This document shows positions 10,637 to 19,701 of a stretch of 64,000 nt of DNA, in pieces. The position numbers and the translations under genes are program-made. Source of the DNA: Cyanobacteria bacterium REEB446 (GTDB lineage Bacteria > Cyanobacteriota > Vampirovibrionia > LMEP-6097); contig JAGWWP010000006.1 of the NCBI GenBank assembly GCA_018970325.1, forward strand, positions 1 through 64,000, given 5' to 3'. Position 1 is the stretch's first letter, and the number at the start of each line of letters is the position of its first letter. The notes under the pieces are model-generated. The model saw only the letters and a program-made list of their open reading frames with translations, ran no database searches and was not told the DNA's origin.

Positions 10637-12007
10637 TTATATTCTTCGCTCATTATTTTTGATTTTAAGGTGATCTAAAACCTTACCAGAGTCACCCAAA
10701 AAGCTCACTGCCATGGAGTCTGGTCTTATTTTTAAAATCAACGCACCTGGCTTACCAAGTGCTTTAGCTGTAAAACTAGAATGCTTTAATTTACTATTAG
10801 TCCATGCGGAACCAGCAGTACCAGCAAGCATATAAATAGTACCCTCATGCCTATCATAACGAGAGGTATTCGCCTCAGAGATCTTCGCAGCAAAATGCGA
10901 GCGAATTCGCCCATCTTTAATAGGGAATGTTCTCTGATAAGTATGTATGTGACCGCTTATCATTAAATCCACATCGAACTTATCATTAAGTTCAAGCATC
11001 TTAGTTTTAAAAGTATATTCAGAAACCTCGGCAATTTTAGAATTTTTCTTAGTCTGATCAAAAAACTGAGATTTTAAAGGATAATGACTCATCACGATTT
11101 TCCATTTACCATCAGTGACCGCCTTTAAATCCTTATCTAGCCAATCAAACATCTGCTTGTAATTACAATCAAGTGCAATAGTATCTAAAACCACAAAATG
11201 AGCAGGCCCGTACTCTACTGAATAATAAGCTTCTGTCCCGGAAGGCTTTCCACCACCTTCACCTTTAGTCGGTAAATTAAAAAGGTCGAAATACACTCCC
11301 TGAGGGCGAGGACATGAAACTGCATAAATGTTACCAGTAGCTTCTATACCTTGATCATGATTACCGTAACAGGTATAAAGAGGCACTTGATAAAAAATAT
11401 CCTGATAAATATTAAAGAATGCCTTATCGAAATATTCTTCAGAACCAAAAGGATAAACATTGTCTCCCAAGGTGAAAATAAGATTCGGCAGAGTCTTTTC
11501 ATATTCCAGAAGTGAATCTCTGACTTTAACTTGAGTTTTCTTAAAATATTTCTGAAAATCCTGAGCTATAGCCGTACCCGGATCACCTAAAACCCACACC
11601 TTAATCTCCTTTACAGGATCTACTGGTGATGGTGCTATAAAACTGAAAAAATCTTTATGAGCTGGGATCATCACACCACGCGCGTCTGACTCAGTAATTT
11701 GATAAAAGTAGCGACGATTAGGCTCAAGAGCAGTGAGTTTAATTTCATGAGAAGTACGAATAATTTTATCTACAGCTTTTTGATTTATATCTGTAAGTCC
11801 TTTGCCATAACGGACTTCTGCCCGGCACGCAGTTTTCGTCTTAAAATGAATAAACACAGAGCCATCTGATATCACATTCTGTAAATAAGGAGCTCTTGCT
11901 AAGCGATGTGAAGGTATCGCTAAGACTGGATTTGCAGAAAATATGAAAACAGTAAATACTAAGAAGAGATTTAAACAATGGCAGACTGATTTAGGTAAAA
12001 GCTTCAT
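10637..12007 (-). CDS. Purple-acid-phosphatase-like metallophosphoesterase, secreted
   Basis: The 456-residue exported protein begins with a signal peptide (MKLLPKSVCHCLNLFLVFTV...ANPVLA). A fibronectin-III-like domain typical of purple acid phosphatases follows (RAPYLQNV...LEPNRRYFYQI). The calcineurin-like metal-binding motifs then appear in order: GDPG, GDNVYPFGS, YGNHDQG, MSHYPLK and SGHIHTYQRT. It should hydrolyse phosphate esters outside the cytosol. A TTG further upstream at 12046 would overlap the glycosyltransferase gene by four bases. The ATG at 12007 gives a clean signal peptide and was chosen. The preceding glycosyltransferase gene is on the same strand, so they may be co-transcribed. 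Confidence 0.85.
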   Translation of the reverse strand: MKLLPKSVCHCLNLFLVFTVFIFSANPVLAIPSHRLARAPYLQNVISDGSVFIHFKTKTACRAEVRYGKGLTDINQKAVDKIIRTSHEIKLTALEPNRRYFYQITESDARGVMIPAHKDFFSFIAPSPVDPVKEIKVWVLGDPGTAIAQDFQKYFKKTQVKVRDSLLEYEKTLPNLIFTLGDNVYPFGSEEYFDKAFFNIYQDIFYQVPLYTCYGNHDQGIEATGNIYAVSCPRPQGVYFDLFNLPTKGEGGGKPSGTEAYYSVEYGPAHFVVLDTIALDCNYKQMFDWLDKDLKAVTDGKWKIVMSHYPLKSQFFDQTKKNSKIAEVSEYTFKTKMLELNDKFDVDLMISGHIHTYQRTFPIKDGRIRSHFAAKISEANTSRYDRHEGTIYMLAGTAGSAWTNSKLKHSSFTAKALGKPGALILKIRPDSMAVSFLGDSGKVLDHLKIKNNERRI

Positions 12008-12042
12008 TAGGGTTATAGACCTTAAATAAATTCTAACAGAGA

Positions 12043-13203
12043 TCAATGCAGTACTCTAAAGGCACTAATTTCTCCGAGGCATTTCATCATCAAAGCTCGA
12101 AAATAAATAATAATTCTAAAATTAAAACTTAAATAGCTGATTAAGCTTAAACACATTAATGATAGTAATTTTAAAATTAAATAAACTGGAATCGCCATAA
12201 TTTTCATACTTAAAAACTGTTTTAAAACTTTTGGCAGCTTCCTTATCAGAAACACTGGCATGCCGATCATCCCTGCTTGCCCATTTTCAAAAAGATCTGC
12301 CCGATTGAAAGCTAACCAAGTGAGGCTTTTCCCAGATTTAAAATACCAATCACAGATATATTTTCCACTCATTCTTTGCTTAGTTACAGGGTGGGTAACT
12401 TGAGTATCACCCCAATAGTAAATAGAAACCTGCTCTTTTAAAGCTGTTCTGAAAAATTCAGTATCTTCATGCAAGCCAAAACCCAGAGCAGAGCTGCCTA
12501 CGCCTAATTCAGTATTAAAAATTCCTATTTTTTCAAACACCGATCGAGAAATTAACATCACAGCACCAATTGGATTCGCTACTTTTAAATTTTCAAAAAC
12601 GAAAGGATATGTTCGGCTCTCTGAACCATAATCGTGTGAAGGAAAAACCGAAGGACTTAATGCAAAAGGTGGTTTAAAGCTGAGCCATTTTGGTTTTTCC
12701 GACTCCCACTCTGGAACAATCCTAACCGAAGCAATAAAAGGCTCAGTCACTAAAAGTCCCCGCAGATTCATTAATAAATTTAATAAAAACGAATCTGCAA
12801 GACGAATATCATCATCTAAAAAAACAAGATATTCACCAGTAAACTTTTCAATCGCAGCATTACGAGCGTGAGACAGACCTTGTTTTTTTTCAAAAATATA
12901 AATAGCTGAGTATTTCACCCTAGTATTTAAATTATTTGAGGGCAAAGAAGCGAAATGCAATTCAAATTTTTCAATAAACGATTTATAACATTCTTCTGTA
13001 GCATCATTAGAATTATTGTTAATCAACAGAAATTCAATTTCTAACAATTTGTTCAGTATTCCACTCTCAGCATCAATCTCTTGATTAATAGTCCAAGAAT
13101 TTAAATAAGACCCAAGTTCATTACACTGTTTAAAAAAATCTTCTGTTACTAATTTTAAATAGCTCAGGCGATTATAAGTACATATAGCGAAACTGATTTT
13201 CAT
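12043..13203 (-). CDS. Glycosyltransferase family 2
   Basis: The 386-residue protein has a GT-A fold N-terminus: ISFAICTYNRLSYL, the NNNSNDATEE loop, QGLSHARNAAIE and the metal-binding YLVFLDDDIRL. The acceptor-side region (SALGFGLHEDTEFFRTALKE) also fits GT2 enzymes. Hydrophobic stretches near the C-terminus (MAIPVYLILKLLSLMCLSLISYL) suggest membrane association, as in polysaccharide or lipid-linked sugar transferases. Its donor and product cannot be told from sequence. It starts at the ATG at 13203. Upstream on the opposite strand is galE, and copy B of the dispersed repeat lies between them. Confidence 0.88.
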   Translation of the reverse strand: MKISFAICTYNRLSYLKLVTEDFFKQCNELGSYLNSWTINQEIDAESGILNKLLEIEFLLINNNSNDATEECYKSFIEKFELHFASLPSNNLNTRVKYSAIYIFEKKQGLSHARNAAIEKFTGEYLVFLDDDIRLADSFLLNLLMNLRGLLVTEPFIASVRIVPEWESEKPKWLSFKPPFALSPSVFPSHDYGSESRTYPFVFENLKVANPIGAVMLISRSVFEKIGIFNTELGVGSSALGFGLHEDTEFFRTALKEQVSIYYWGDTQVTHPVTKQRMSGKYICDWYFKSGKSLTWLAFNRADLFENGQAGMIGMPVFLIRKLPKVLKQFLSMKIMAIPVYLILKLLSLMCLSLISYLSFNFRIIIYFRALMMKCLGEISAFRVLH

Positions 13204-13230
13204 TAATTTTAGGAATTACCGCAGAAAAGA

Positions 13231-13278
13231 ATCATGAGGACGACGAAAACGCAGAAATTGAAGTTTGCGAGCGGTCCC
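13231..13278 (-). repeat. Dispersed repeat, copy B
   Basis: This copy sits between the divergent GT2 and galE genes. Read on the minus strand it has GGGACCGCTCGC, then the core and the GTCGTCCTCATGAT end. It shares 37 of 37 bases with copy A at 6434-6470 in opposite orientation. It lies only 25 bases from the predicted galE -10 box. Confidence 0.85.
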
Positions 13279-13302
13279 ATGATATAAAGTTACTATACAA
13301 GC

Positions 13303-13308
13303 TAAAAT
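13303..13308 (+). promoter_or_regulatory. Start-proximal -10 box of galE
   Basis: TAAAAT ends seven bases before the GTG start at 13316, with no ribosome binding site between. This predicts a leaderless message. Confidence 0.5.
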
Positions 13309-13315
13309 AGTCCTA

Positions 13316-14413
13316 GTGCAAATTCTAGTCACTGGCTGTGCTGGTTATATCGGCTCAATAATATGCCAAACCTTAATTCAAGAAAACCATTCGGTAATTG
13401 GCCTAGATAATTTATCTACAGGCTTTCATGAAAATATTCCCCAAGCAGTTAAATTTTACGAAGGGGATATCGCAAATATCACATTATTAAAAAAAATCAA
13501 GAATTCTCACCCTGAGCTCAATTCAGTGATACACCTAGCTGGCTTCATAGAAGTAGCAGAATCCGTAAAAAATCCTGAAAAATATTTCGATAATAATTTT
13601 CATAAAGCTAAATTATTTCTAGACTCCCTAGAAAACTTAAACTTTAAAAATATTATATTCTCTAGCACAGCGGCGGTTTATGGCATTCCACAAGGATATG
13701 ACTCCATAAATCCATTAAATGATGGCACTATAAATGAAGATAGCGTTCTTGCACCAATTAATCCCTATGGGTCTTCTAAGCTTGAATTCGAAAAAGCTAT
13801 CCAGGCTTCCACTTTAAATTACATAATATTTCGATTCTTTAATGTAGCTGGTGCCAACGGGGTTTTAGGTGAATGCCATCAGCCCGAAACACATCTAATC
13901 CCTTTATTATTAGACTTTGCACTAGGGATGCGAGAGGACTTCAGTATCTATGGTAACGACTATCCGACAGCAGATGGTACAGCTATTAGGGATTATATTC
14001 ATGTTAAGGACCTAGCCCAAGCTCATTTACTAGCCCTAGAAGCACTTTGCAACAATTTACAAAATGAAAACATCACTGAGCATAAAGCTTCAGAGCCTAA
14101 TGCAACGAATAACACTAATATCAAGGGATCTAGAAATATAAATCAAATCTATAACCTCGGCTACGGCCAAGGTTTTTCTGTAAAAGAGATAGTAAACTTT
14201 ACTGAAAAACTAATTAATCGAAAAATAAACTATGGGTTAAAGCCCCGCCGCCTCGGTGACCCTGCCTATCTTGTTGCCAGTCCAGAAAAAGCCTTAAGAC
14301 TTCTAGGCTTTCAGCCTAAATTTAACTCCATAGAGACTATAATTAAGGATGCTTTAGAGCATAGAAGAACTTGGTACAGAAAAGACCAGTACACAGCGTA
14401 CAATAGTCTCTAA
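13316..14413 (+). CDS. galE: UDP-glucose 4-epimerase
   Basis: GalE interconverts UDP-glucose and UDP-galactose (or the N-acetyl forms), supplying sugars for surface polymers. The extended short-chain dehydrogenase marks are all there: the NAD-binding VTGCAGYIGS at the very start, LDNLSTG, IHLAGF, the catalytic SSTAAVYG and NPYGSSKLE (Tyr-x3-Lys), and FNVAGAN. At 365 residues it is slightly long because of an Asn/Thr-rich insert around residues 245-270 (ENITEHKASEPNATNNTNIK). The GTG start sits directly before the nucleotide-binding strand. It forms a likely pair with the sulfotransferase gene 22 bases downstream. Confidence 0.94.
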   Translation: MQILVTGCAGYIGSIICQTLIQENHSVIGLDNLSTGFHENIPQAVKFYEGDIANITLLKKIKNSHPELNSVIHLAGFIEVAESVKNPEKYFDNNFHKAKLFLDSLENLNFKNIIFSSTAAVYGIPQGYDSINPLNDGTINEDSVLAPINPYGSSKLEFEKAIQASTLNYIIFRFFNVAGANGVLGECHQPETHLIPLLLDFALGMREDFSIYGNDYPTADGTAIRDYIHVKDLAQAHLLALEALCNNLQNENITEHKASEPNATNNTNIKGSRNINQIYNLGYGQGFSVKEIVNFTEKLINRKINYGLKPRRLGDPAYLVASPEKALRLLGFQPKFNSIETIIKDALEHRRTWYRKDQYTAYNSL

Positions 14414-14435
14414 AAGTGAATCTCACACCTAAGTC

Positions 14436-15413
14436 ATGAATATAATGAAAATCCAAAGACCTATTTTCATAATTTCTTCTCCACGCAGTGGTTCATCATT
14501 GCTTTTCAAATTATTAAGCGAAAGTCCCGAGCTATGGTCTAGTTACCGTGAATCTCATTATCTTTGGCAAAAATTCCTAAAAGATAAACGTGATCCCATA
14601 TTCTCTATGCATTTAGATGAAAAAGATTTCAGGAGTGAAGATCAAGAGGAATTAGAAAACTTATATCATCTAAACACCTTTAATAATGAGAACTTCGGAG
14701 AATTAACTCGTATTTTATTTTTCAGAGAAAACCTGAAGCCTCTGTTTAAGAGCTACCTACAGATAAATAAATTCTTCAAAGAAAACATATTAGAACTCAA
14801 GGATTATCGAATTATAGATAAAACCCCGCCTAATGTATTTCGCATAAAATACATTGATAAATTATTCCCTGATGCTAAATATATTTTTCTAACACGAGAT
14901 GGCAGAGCTAATATCAGCTCCTTGATTGATGCCTGGCTCTCTAATGGTAAGCTATTCGATTTTAAATTTAGAGAATTCCACGAATATAATTCACAGCTAA
15001 ATATTAATGGCTATTCTGGTAAAGTCTGGAAATTTTTAAATCCACCTAATTGGGAGGAGTATTTATCAGGTAAAAGCATAGAAGAAGTCTGTGCCTTCCA
15101 GTGGCTTACAGCTAATGAATATGCCTTAGATGCTTTTAGTGAAATGGCTTCAGAAAAATACTTACACGTTCGCTACGAAGATATTTTAGCCAATCGAGTA
15201 AATAGTATTAAAGACATCTGTGATTTCTGTGAAATTGGGTTCTCGACAGGCATTCAGAGAATGATAAACATAGACCCTCAAGTCTCAGTTGTTTCTGCTC
15301 CTAGGCTGGATAAATGGTTAAAGAATAAGGATAAGATTGATAGGATCTCTCAGCACATAAACAGCTTACAAGAAAGGCTTGGGTACCCTAGCTCACAACC
15401 AGTAAATCATTAA
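14436..15413 (+). CDS. Sulfotransferase family protein
   Basis: The 325-residue protein should transfer sulfate from PAPS. The 5'-phosphosulfate loop is PIFIISSPRSGSSLLFKLL at residues 8-26. The 3'-phosphate-binding region is DKTPPNVFRIKYIDKLFPDAKYIFLTRDGRANISSL near residue 128, and the C-terminal part contains the RYED motif typical of this family. The acceptor is unknown. Next to galE and a glycosyltransferase, a cell-surface glycan or lipid is a reasonable guess. A second in-frame ATG lies at codon 4. The gene ends four bases into the convergent DUF4214 gene. No ribosome binding site is evident, so coupling to galE is uncertain. Confidence 0.82.
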   Translation: MNIMKIQRPIFIISSPRSGSSLLFKLLSESPELWSSYRESHYLWQKFLKDKRDPIFSMHLDEKDFRSEDQEELENLYHLNTFNNENFGELTRILFFRENLKPLFKSYLQINKFFKENILELKDYRIIDKTPPNVFRIKYIDKLFPDAKYIFLTRDGRANISSLIDAWLSNGKLFDFKFREFHEYNSQLNINGYSGKVWKFLNPPNWEEYLSGKSIEEVCAFQWLTANEYALDAFSEMASEKYLHVRYEDILANRVNSIKDICDFCEIGFSTGIQRMINIDPQVSVVSAPRLDKWLKNKDKIDRISQHINSLQERLGYPSSQPVNH

Positions 15414-16037
15414 TCTTTCGGTTTATTTTTATATTCATCACTTCTTAAAAACTGCTCTTGTATATCTGTTAAAGACATGCCCTCATCAAATTTTTGCTGC
15501 CAATATTTTTTGCCTTCTGGGTCAGAGTCTCTACCTAAAATATCTTGATAAAAGCCTTCTATCGGATCTTCATTTCTTAATTTAATATCTTCCAATGTGG
15601 CTTTACCTTCTTCAAGAACTTTAGTATCCGTAGAAGCTCCCGACGTCTTAGCACTCGCAGTATTCCCAGTAGCTGCCTTTTCTTCTGCTTTCTTCCTAGC
15701 TTCGTCTGCTTCTGCTTCCTCTCTCATGGCCTTACGCTGAGCTGAGATACTGCTATATCTCGAATTAGTAGTTTTTATAATAGAACCATAATCTAAGTCA
15801 TTTGTTATTTTAATATCTGAAAAAATTGAAACATCATCTTCGCCAAGAGCATCTAAACGATTTGTTGAACTTTTAGAACTTGAACTAGATGAAGATGATG
15901 TACTACTTGATGTAGAAGAAGATGAACCACCTGTCTTTTCCTCCTCTGCGGCTTCCGCCTCCGCCTTCAATGGTAATTTTAGTATTCCAAGAGTCTTTTT
16001 TAGTATTTGCGGCGGTTATATAATTACTGTAATCCAT
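15410..16037 (-). CDS. DUF4214-domain protein, frameshifted near the N-terminus
   Basis: The C-terminal 45 residues (YQDILGRDSDPEGKKYWQQK, then SLTDIQEQFLRSDEY) match the DUF4214 domain, found in many secreted or surface proteins. Before it lie an acidic/alanine-rich helical stretch and a serine tract of about 25 residues. The long open frame lacks an ATG: it begins only at a TTG at 15970. An ATG with a perfect AAGGAG site lies at 16037 but is one base out of frame with the rest. The two frames can be joined by a one-base change between about 16016 and 15965. I therefore annotate one gene with a frameshift, either a real mutation or an assembly or sequencing error. Confidence 0.6.
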
Positions 16038-16209
16038 GTTAATTCTCCTTAAATACTTGTTTGGCTTCTAAAAGCTCGCAGTCCATTCCCAAAATTCTAT
16101 CTGAGACTTAATGATTCCTTATTTACAGATAATGAATAATCCATTTGCGTACCGATCTAAACCCTTACAGGAGCCTAGCAAATAAAAGTTAAAATCAAGT
16201 TATGAAAAA

Positions 16210-16797
16210 CTAATCCAAATAAAAAGTAGTCACAACTTTATTTAAGCTATGAGCATATTTTAAAGAATCTTTAAGAGTATTACTATCACGATAAAGGAAA
16301 CAGATTAACTGCTGGCACTCATAAATTATCTCTTGATTACAAAGACGGCTAGCATCAGCTAAAAGCATATGTGTCCATTCTGGATGCTCCGTAATATTTT
16401 TAACACCAATCAATTGATCCTGGACTTCTTTAATCTGCTGCTGTAAAGTCTGCGGCAGAACGACTTTCAGTCTATCAGCATTACCTCTAAGAGCACCTTT
16501 AATCGTCGCATAGTTAGTACCACAGTAGCCACCACTAGTGATGATAGTATTTCCAGCTACAGTTAAGCCAAAGGCTATCATTTCAATAATCTTAATCTGG
16601 CTCATAGATAGATCACGGCTGCCTATCATCGCCACTTTCTTTCCAGCTGCATCTTGGATATTTTTAAACTCTTCGCTTAAATCTTGGACAGATGGGCTAT
16701 CTAAAAAGCTACTGGCTTCAGACGTCACAAACGAATCCACCTGATTCATTGGTGAATGTGAAGCTATAGTTTCAGAAAGAATCAAATTACCCATCAT
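16210..16797 (-). CDS. SLOG/DprA-like nucleotide-binding protein
   Basis: The 195-residue protein contains one Rossmann-like domain. KKVAMIGSRDLS...IIEMIAFGLTVAGNTIITSGGYCGTNYATIKGAL resembles the strand-GSR-helix and SGG-x-GxD-xxA-x-GAL pattern of the DprA/Smf and LOG families, which bind nucleotides or single-stranded DNA. It lacks the extra domains of true DprA and is preceded by a 45-residue Ser-rich segment. A role in DNA handling or nucleotide sensing is possible but not shown. It diverges from pcrA with only 18 bases between the starts. A TATAAT on its strand lies ten bases before the ATG. Confidence 0.65.
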   Translation of the reverse strand: MMGNLILSETIASHSPMNQVDSFVTSEASSFLDSPSVQDLSEEFKNIQDAAGKKVAMIGSRDLSMSQIKIIEMIAFGLTVAGNTIITSGGYCGTNYATIKGALRGNADRLKVVLPQTLQQQIKEVQDQLIGVKNITEHPEWTHMLLADASRLCNQEIIYECQQLICFLYRDSNTLKDSLKYAHSLNKVVTTFYLD

Positions 16798-16815
16798 GAT
16801 TTACAATTATTATAC

Positions 16816-19356
16816 GTGAATTTAGATACCCACAGTACAGATAAAAAGATTAGCATTTTGACTGGTTTAAATCCAGCACAAAAATTAGCAGTCGAACAAC
16901 GCGGAGCACCCCTCTTAGTGCTAGCTGGAGCGGGTAGTGGTAAAACCAAGGTACTTACGCATCGCATAGCCCACATGATACTTTCAGGGATACACCCCGC
17001 AAACATTCTAGCTGTTACTTTCACTAATAAAGCAGCTAAAGAGATGAAAGAAAGACTGACTAAGATTATCGGCGAGGAAGATGTGAAATATTCTTGGATA
17101 GGTACTTTTCACTCTATCTGTGCAAGATTGCTAAGAACTGAAATAGAAAAAATCCGCATAACTGCCCCAGATGGCTCTATTAAGATTTGGAATAAGAATT
17201 TCGTTATATTCGATGAAACAGACACCATAAATATAGTTAAAGAAGCGATTAAATCACTAGACTTAGACCCTAAAATATATGTTCCGAAGACTATCCGCTA
17301 CCGCATTAGCGAAGCCAAAAATGAAAAAAGAACAGCTAAAGATTTTAATGGACAAGCCGTAGATTTTAGAGAGGAACGCGTGGCCCAAATTTACGCTAAA
17401 TATGAAGACTTAATGGCAAAAAACAACGCACTCGACTTTGATGATTTATTACTCTTTACTGTGCATTTACTTTCTCAAGATGAGGAAAGTCGTCAATATT
17501 TTCATAGTCGCTTCAAACATATATTAGTAGATGAATATCAGGATACTAATCACACTCAATATGAGATGATACGTTTACTCGCTGAAGGCTGTCTAAAAAA
17601 TGAAAGAAAAGATCCTCAGCATTATGATCCTGAAAAACTCTGGACATCAGGAAATAAGTCGCTTACCGTCGTAGGCGATGTCGATCAAAGTATCTATTCT
17701 TGGCGTGGAGCAGATTTCAAGATTATTATTGGCTTTCAGAATGATTACCCCAATGCTGATTTAATTAAATTAGAAGAGAACTATCGTTCTACTGGAAATA
17801 TCTTAGCCGTCGCAAACAGAATCATAGAGAACAACTCAGAGCGTATAGAAAAGAACCTGCAAGCAACTAAAATAGATGGTGAAAAAATAAGTGTATTCGA
17901 AGCTCAGGATGAATTAGAAGAAGCACAGTATATCAGTGCTGAAATCCAAAGACGAGTTGCCGCAGGAACTAATCGCATAAAAGATTTCGCCATACTTTAT
18001 CGAACTAACGTACAGTCAAGAGTTCTAGAGGAAGCACTACTCAGGAGAAATATTCCATATGTCATAGTGGGTGGCTTTAGATTTTACGATAGAAAAGAGA
18101 TTAAAGATATGATCTCCTACATGAAAGTACTTTACAATCCCGCTGACAGCCAAAGCTTAAAGCGCATTATCAATGAGCCTCGCAGATCCATCGGTGCTAC
18201 GACTATAACTAAAATAGAAGAACACGCTGACCAATTCGGCTACACACTATACAGGGCCTTATTAGAGATAGATGAAATCTCTAGCCTCTCAGATAGCGTA
18301 AAGAAAAAAATCAAAGATTTTACGAATCTAATAGAAGAACTTCGTTTAGCTGAGAAGTCTCTAGATCTTGGTGATTTAGTCGATGACATTTTCCATAAAA
18401 CTGGCTACTCAGATATGCTGAATACCTCTAATGATGCGGAGTCTGAATCCAGAGTAGAAAATATTCAAGAATTAATTGGCGTAGCCACTGACTACGGCTT
18501 AAACGCAGAGGATAACTCACTATCAGCCTTTCTTGCAGAGATTTCACTATTGAGTGAAATTGATAATTCCAAACAGAATACGAGTGCTGTCACCATGATG
18601 ACCCTGCATGCAGCTAAGGGACTAGAGTTTCCAGTAGTATTTCTCACGGGCATGGAAGAAGGTATTTTTCCACACCAACGCAGCTTAGATGCCAAAGACA
18701 AAACCCAACTTGAAGAAGAAAGAAGATTAATGTATGTCGGCGTAACTAGAGCTGAAGATAAACTCTTTATGACTCATGCACGCCGTCGAAGGATTTTTGG
18801 GCAAACCGATTTCTGTATGCCGAGTAGATTCTTGGGTGAAGCACCTAGAGAGCTTCTTATCGGATATTATGGCGAATCACAAACAAATGACTCTGGATCA
18901 AGCCGTACTGCTAATTTAGGTAATAAAAATTTAAATAAAGGCTTTGAGAGGGAAAGCTTTACTGATAATAATTTCAGCCCTAGTGGTTTTGGAGCGAATA
19001 AGAATCCGACTACCATTAAACGCCCAGGTTTTACCAATAGTAATTTTGGCGGAAGTACCTCTAATAATAATTCAAGCTTTGGTAATAACTCTCGTCACAG
19101 CCAAGCAAGCAGCTCCGTCTCTAATTATTACGATGAAGGCAGGGGCATGGCAGCAAGGCAAGAAGCACGCAAGGTAGCAGCTAACTTTAAAATAGAGTTT
19201 GAAGTTGGCGATACAGTTAAGCATGCCAAGTTTGGCGAAGGGAAAGTTACTCAGGTATTAGGTTCAGCTGAAAAAGTTCTTTATAATATTGAATTTGCAG
19301 AGGGGCAGAAGAAGTTGCTTGATCCGAATTTTGCCAAGCTCATCAAGATCAAGTAA
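16816..19356 (+). CDS. pcrA: ATP-dependent DNA helicase, PcrA/UvrD family
   Basis: This superfamily 1 3'-5' helicase serves repair and replication restart. All motifs are visible: LNPAQKLAVEQRGAPLLVLAGAGSGKT (Q motif and Walker A), TFTNKAAKEMKER, GTFHSICARLLR, the Walker B box HILVDEYQDTN, VVGDVDQSIYSWRGAD, LEENYRST, MTLHAAKGLEFPVVFLTGMEEG and EERRLMYVGVTRA. The 846-residue length includes an Asn/Ser/Gly-rich linker (about 690-780) and a C-terminal PcrA-type small beta domain (VGDTVKHAKFGEGKVTQV) that in PcrA contacts RNA polymerase. It starts with GTG at 16816, eight bases after a TACAAT box. Confidence 0.96.
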   Translation: MNLDTHSTDKKISILTGLNPAQKLAVEQRGAPLLVLAGAGSGKTKVLTHRIAHMILSGIHPANILAVTFTNKAAKEMKERLTKIIGEEDVKYSWIGTFHSICARLLRTEIEKIRITAPDGSIKIWNKNFVIFDETDTINIVKEAIKSLDLDPKIYVPKTIRYRISEAKNEKRTAKDFNGQAVDFREERVAQIYAKYEDLMAKNNALDFDDLLLFTVHLLSQDEESRQYFHSRFKHILVDEYQDTNHTQYEMIRLLAEGCLKNERKDPQHYDPEKLWTSGNKSLTVVGDVDQSIYSWRGADFKIIIGFQNDYPNADLIKLEENYRSTGNILAVANRIIENNSERIEKNLQATKIDGEKISVFEAQDELEEAQYISAEIQRRVAAGTNRIKDFAILYRTNVQSRVLEEALLRRNIPYVIVGGFRFYDRKEIKDMISYMKVLYNPADSQSLKRIINEPRRSIGATTITKIEEHADQFGYTLYRALLEIDEISSLSDSVKKKIKDFTNLIEELRLAEKSLDLGDLVDDIFHKTGYSDMLNTSNDAESESRVENIQELIGVATDYGLNAEDNSLSAFLAEISLLSEIDNSKQNTSAVTMMTLHAAKGLEFPVVFLTGMEEGIFPHQRSLDAKDKTQLEEERRLMYVGVTRAEDKLFMTHARRRRIFGQTDFCMPSRFLGEAPRELLIGYYGESQTNDSGSSRTANLGNKNLNKGFERESFTDNNFSPSGFGANKNPTTIKRPGFTNSNFGGSTSNNNSSFGNNSRHSQASSSVSNYYDEGRGMAARQEARKVAANFKIEFEVGDTVKHAKFGEGKVTQVLGSAEKVLYNIEFAEGQKKLLDPNFAKLIKIK

Positions 19357-19362
19357 TTGTGG

Positions 19363-19451
19363 TCATGTGACTAACACATTCGGTTCATTTCGTCCCACTC
19401 TTGCAGAGCGGGTCCCCAAGCTTCATTCACTCAAATGTGTTAGTCACATGA
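19363..19451. repeat. Long inverted repeat with nested hairpin
   Basis: A perfect 18-bp inverted repeat (19363-19380 with 19434-19451, outer sequence TCATGTGACTAACACATT) encloses 53 bases. Inside them is a second stem, CCCACTC/GAGCGGG with one mismatch, around 19394-19412. No T-run follows the outer stem. It could be a structured RNA, a miniature mobile element or part of the pcrA 3' end. Confidence 0.7.
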
Positions 19452-19674
19452 GATTTACCTGATTTTGCTTCGCTCGGATTAGGATGGGAGCTTGAGGCAA
19501 AACAAAGTTTTGCCTCAAGCCTGCTTTTGTTGTTTTATATTTTTCAAGTTTGTATTTTATAATTGCTGAGATATGGATGATCATTTGATGAAGCTCTTCT
19601 TTGGTAAGCCCCTGAGAAAATTTAAACCATTCGAGAATTTCATAATTAGATAAAACTGGAATTTGATTCCAGTT
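19444..19674 (-). pseudogene. Possible gene remnant, no start codon
   Basis: One minus-strand frame is open for about 75 codons and has coding-like composition (SNYEILEWFKFSQGLTKEEL, then a Lys-rich helix). It has no ATG at its 5' end, where it runs into the palindrome, and it is crossed by a terminator-like hairpin. It may be the remains of a gene once divergent from the ATPase. I cannot name a family, and chance is possible. Confidence 0.22.
19490..19520 (+). terminator. Predicted terminator after pcrA
   Basis: A perfect 14-bp stem (19490-19503 with 19507-19520, GCTTGAGGCAAAAC) with a 3-base loop is followed by the T-rich stretch CTGCTTTTGTTGTTTTAT. It ends transcription between pcrA and the DUF4143 ATPase gene. 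Confidence 0.8.
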
Positions 19675-19695
19675 TTATCTAATTATGGGTAAAAT
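19641..19695 (+). promoter_or_regulatory. 22-bp palindrome and -10 box of DUF4143 ATPase 1
   Basis: Bases 19641-19662 and 19666-19687 are perfect reverse complements with a TTG spacer. The right arm runs directly into GGGTAAAAT, whose TAAAAT (19690-19695) ends six bases before the ATG at 19702. The palindrome therefore covers the -35 region and looks like an operator. Two other DUF4143 genes in the window have the same arrangement with different palindromes. Confidence 0.75.
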
Positions 19696-19701
19696 ATAGC
19701 T

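Noticed and set aside
15880-15960. Simple-sequence repeat as phase-variation tract in the serine-rich region
   Set aside because: The serine codons are mixed (TCA, TCT, AGT, ACA), so there is no uniform repeat unit likely to slip.
16802-16813. Conventional leader with ribosome binding site for pcrA
   Set aside because: Only 18 bases separate pcrA from the divergent gene, and no purine-rich site is present.
19357-19701. CRISPR array, because of several repeated and palindromic blocks
   Set aside because: The three palindromes differ in sequence and are not regularly spaced; there are no direct repeats with spacers and no cas genes.
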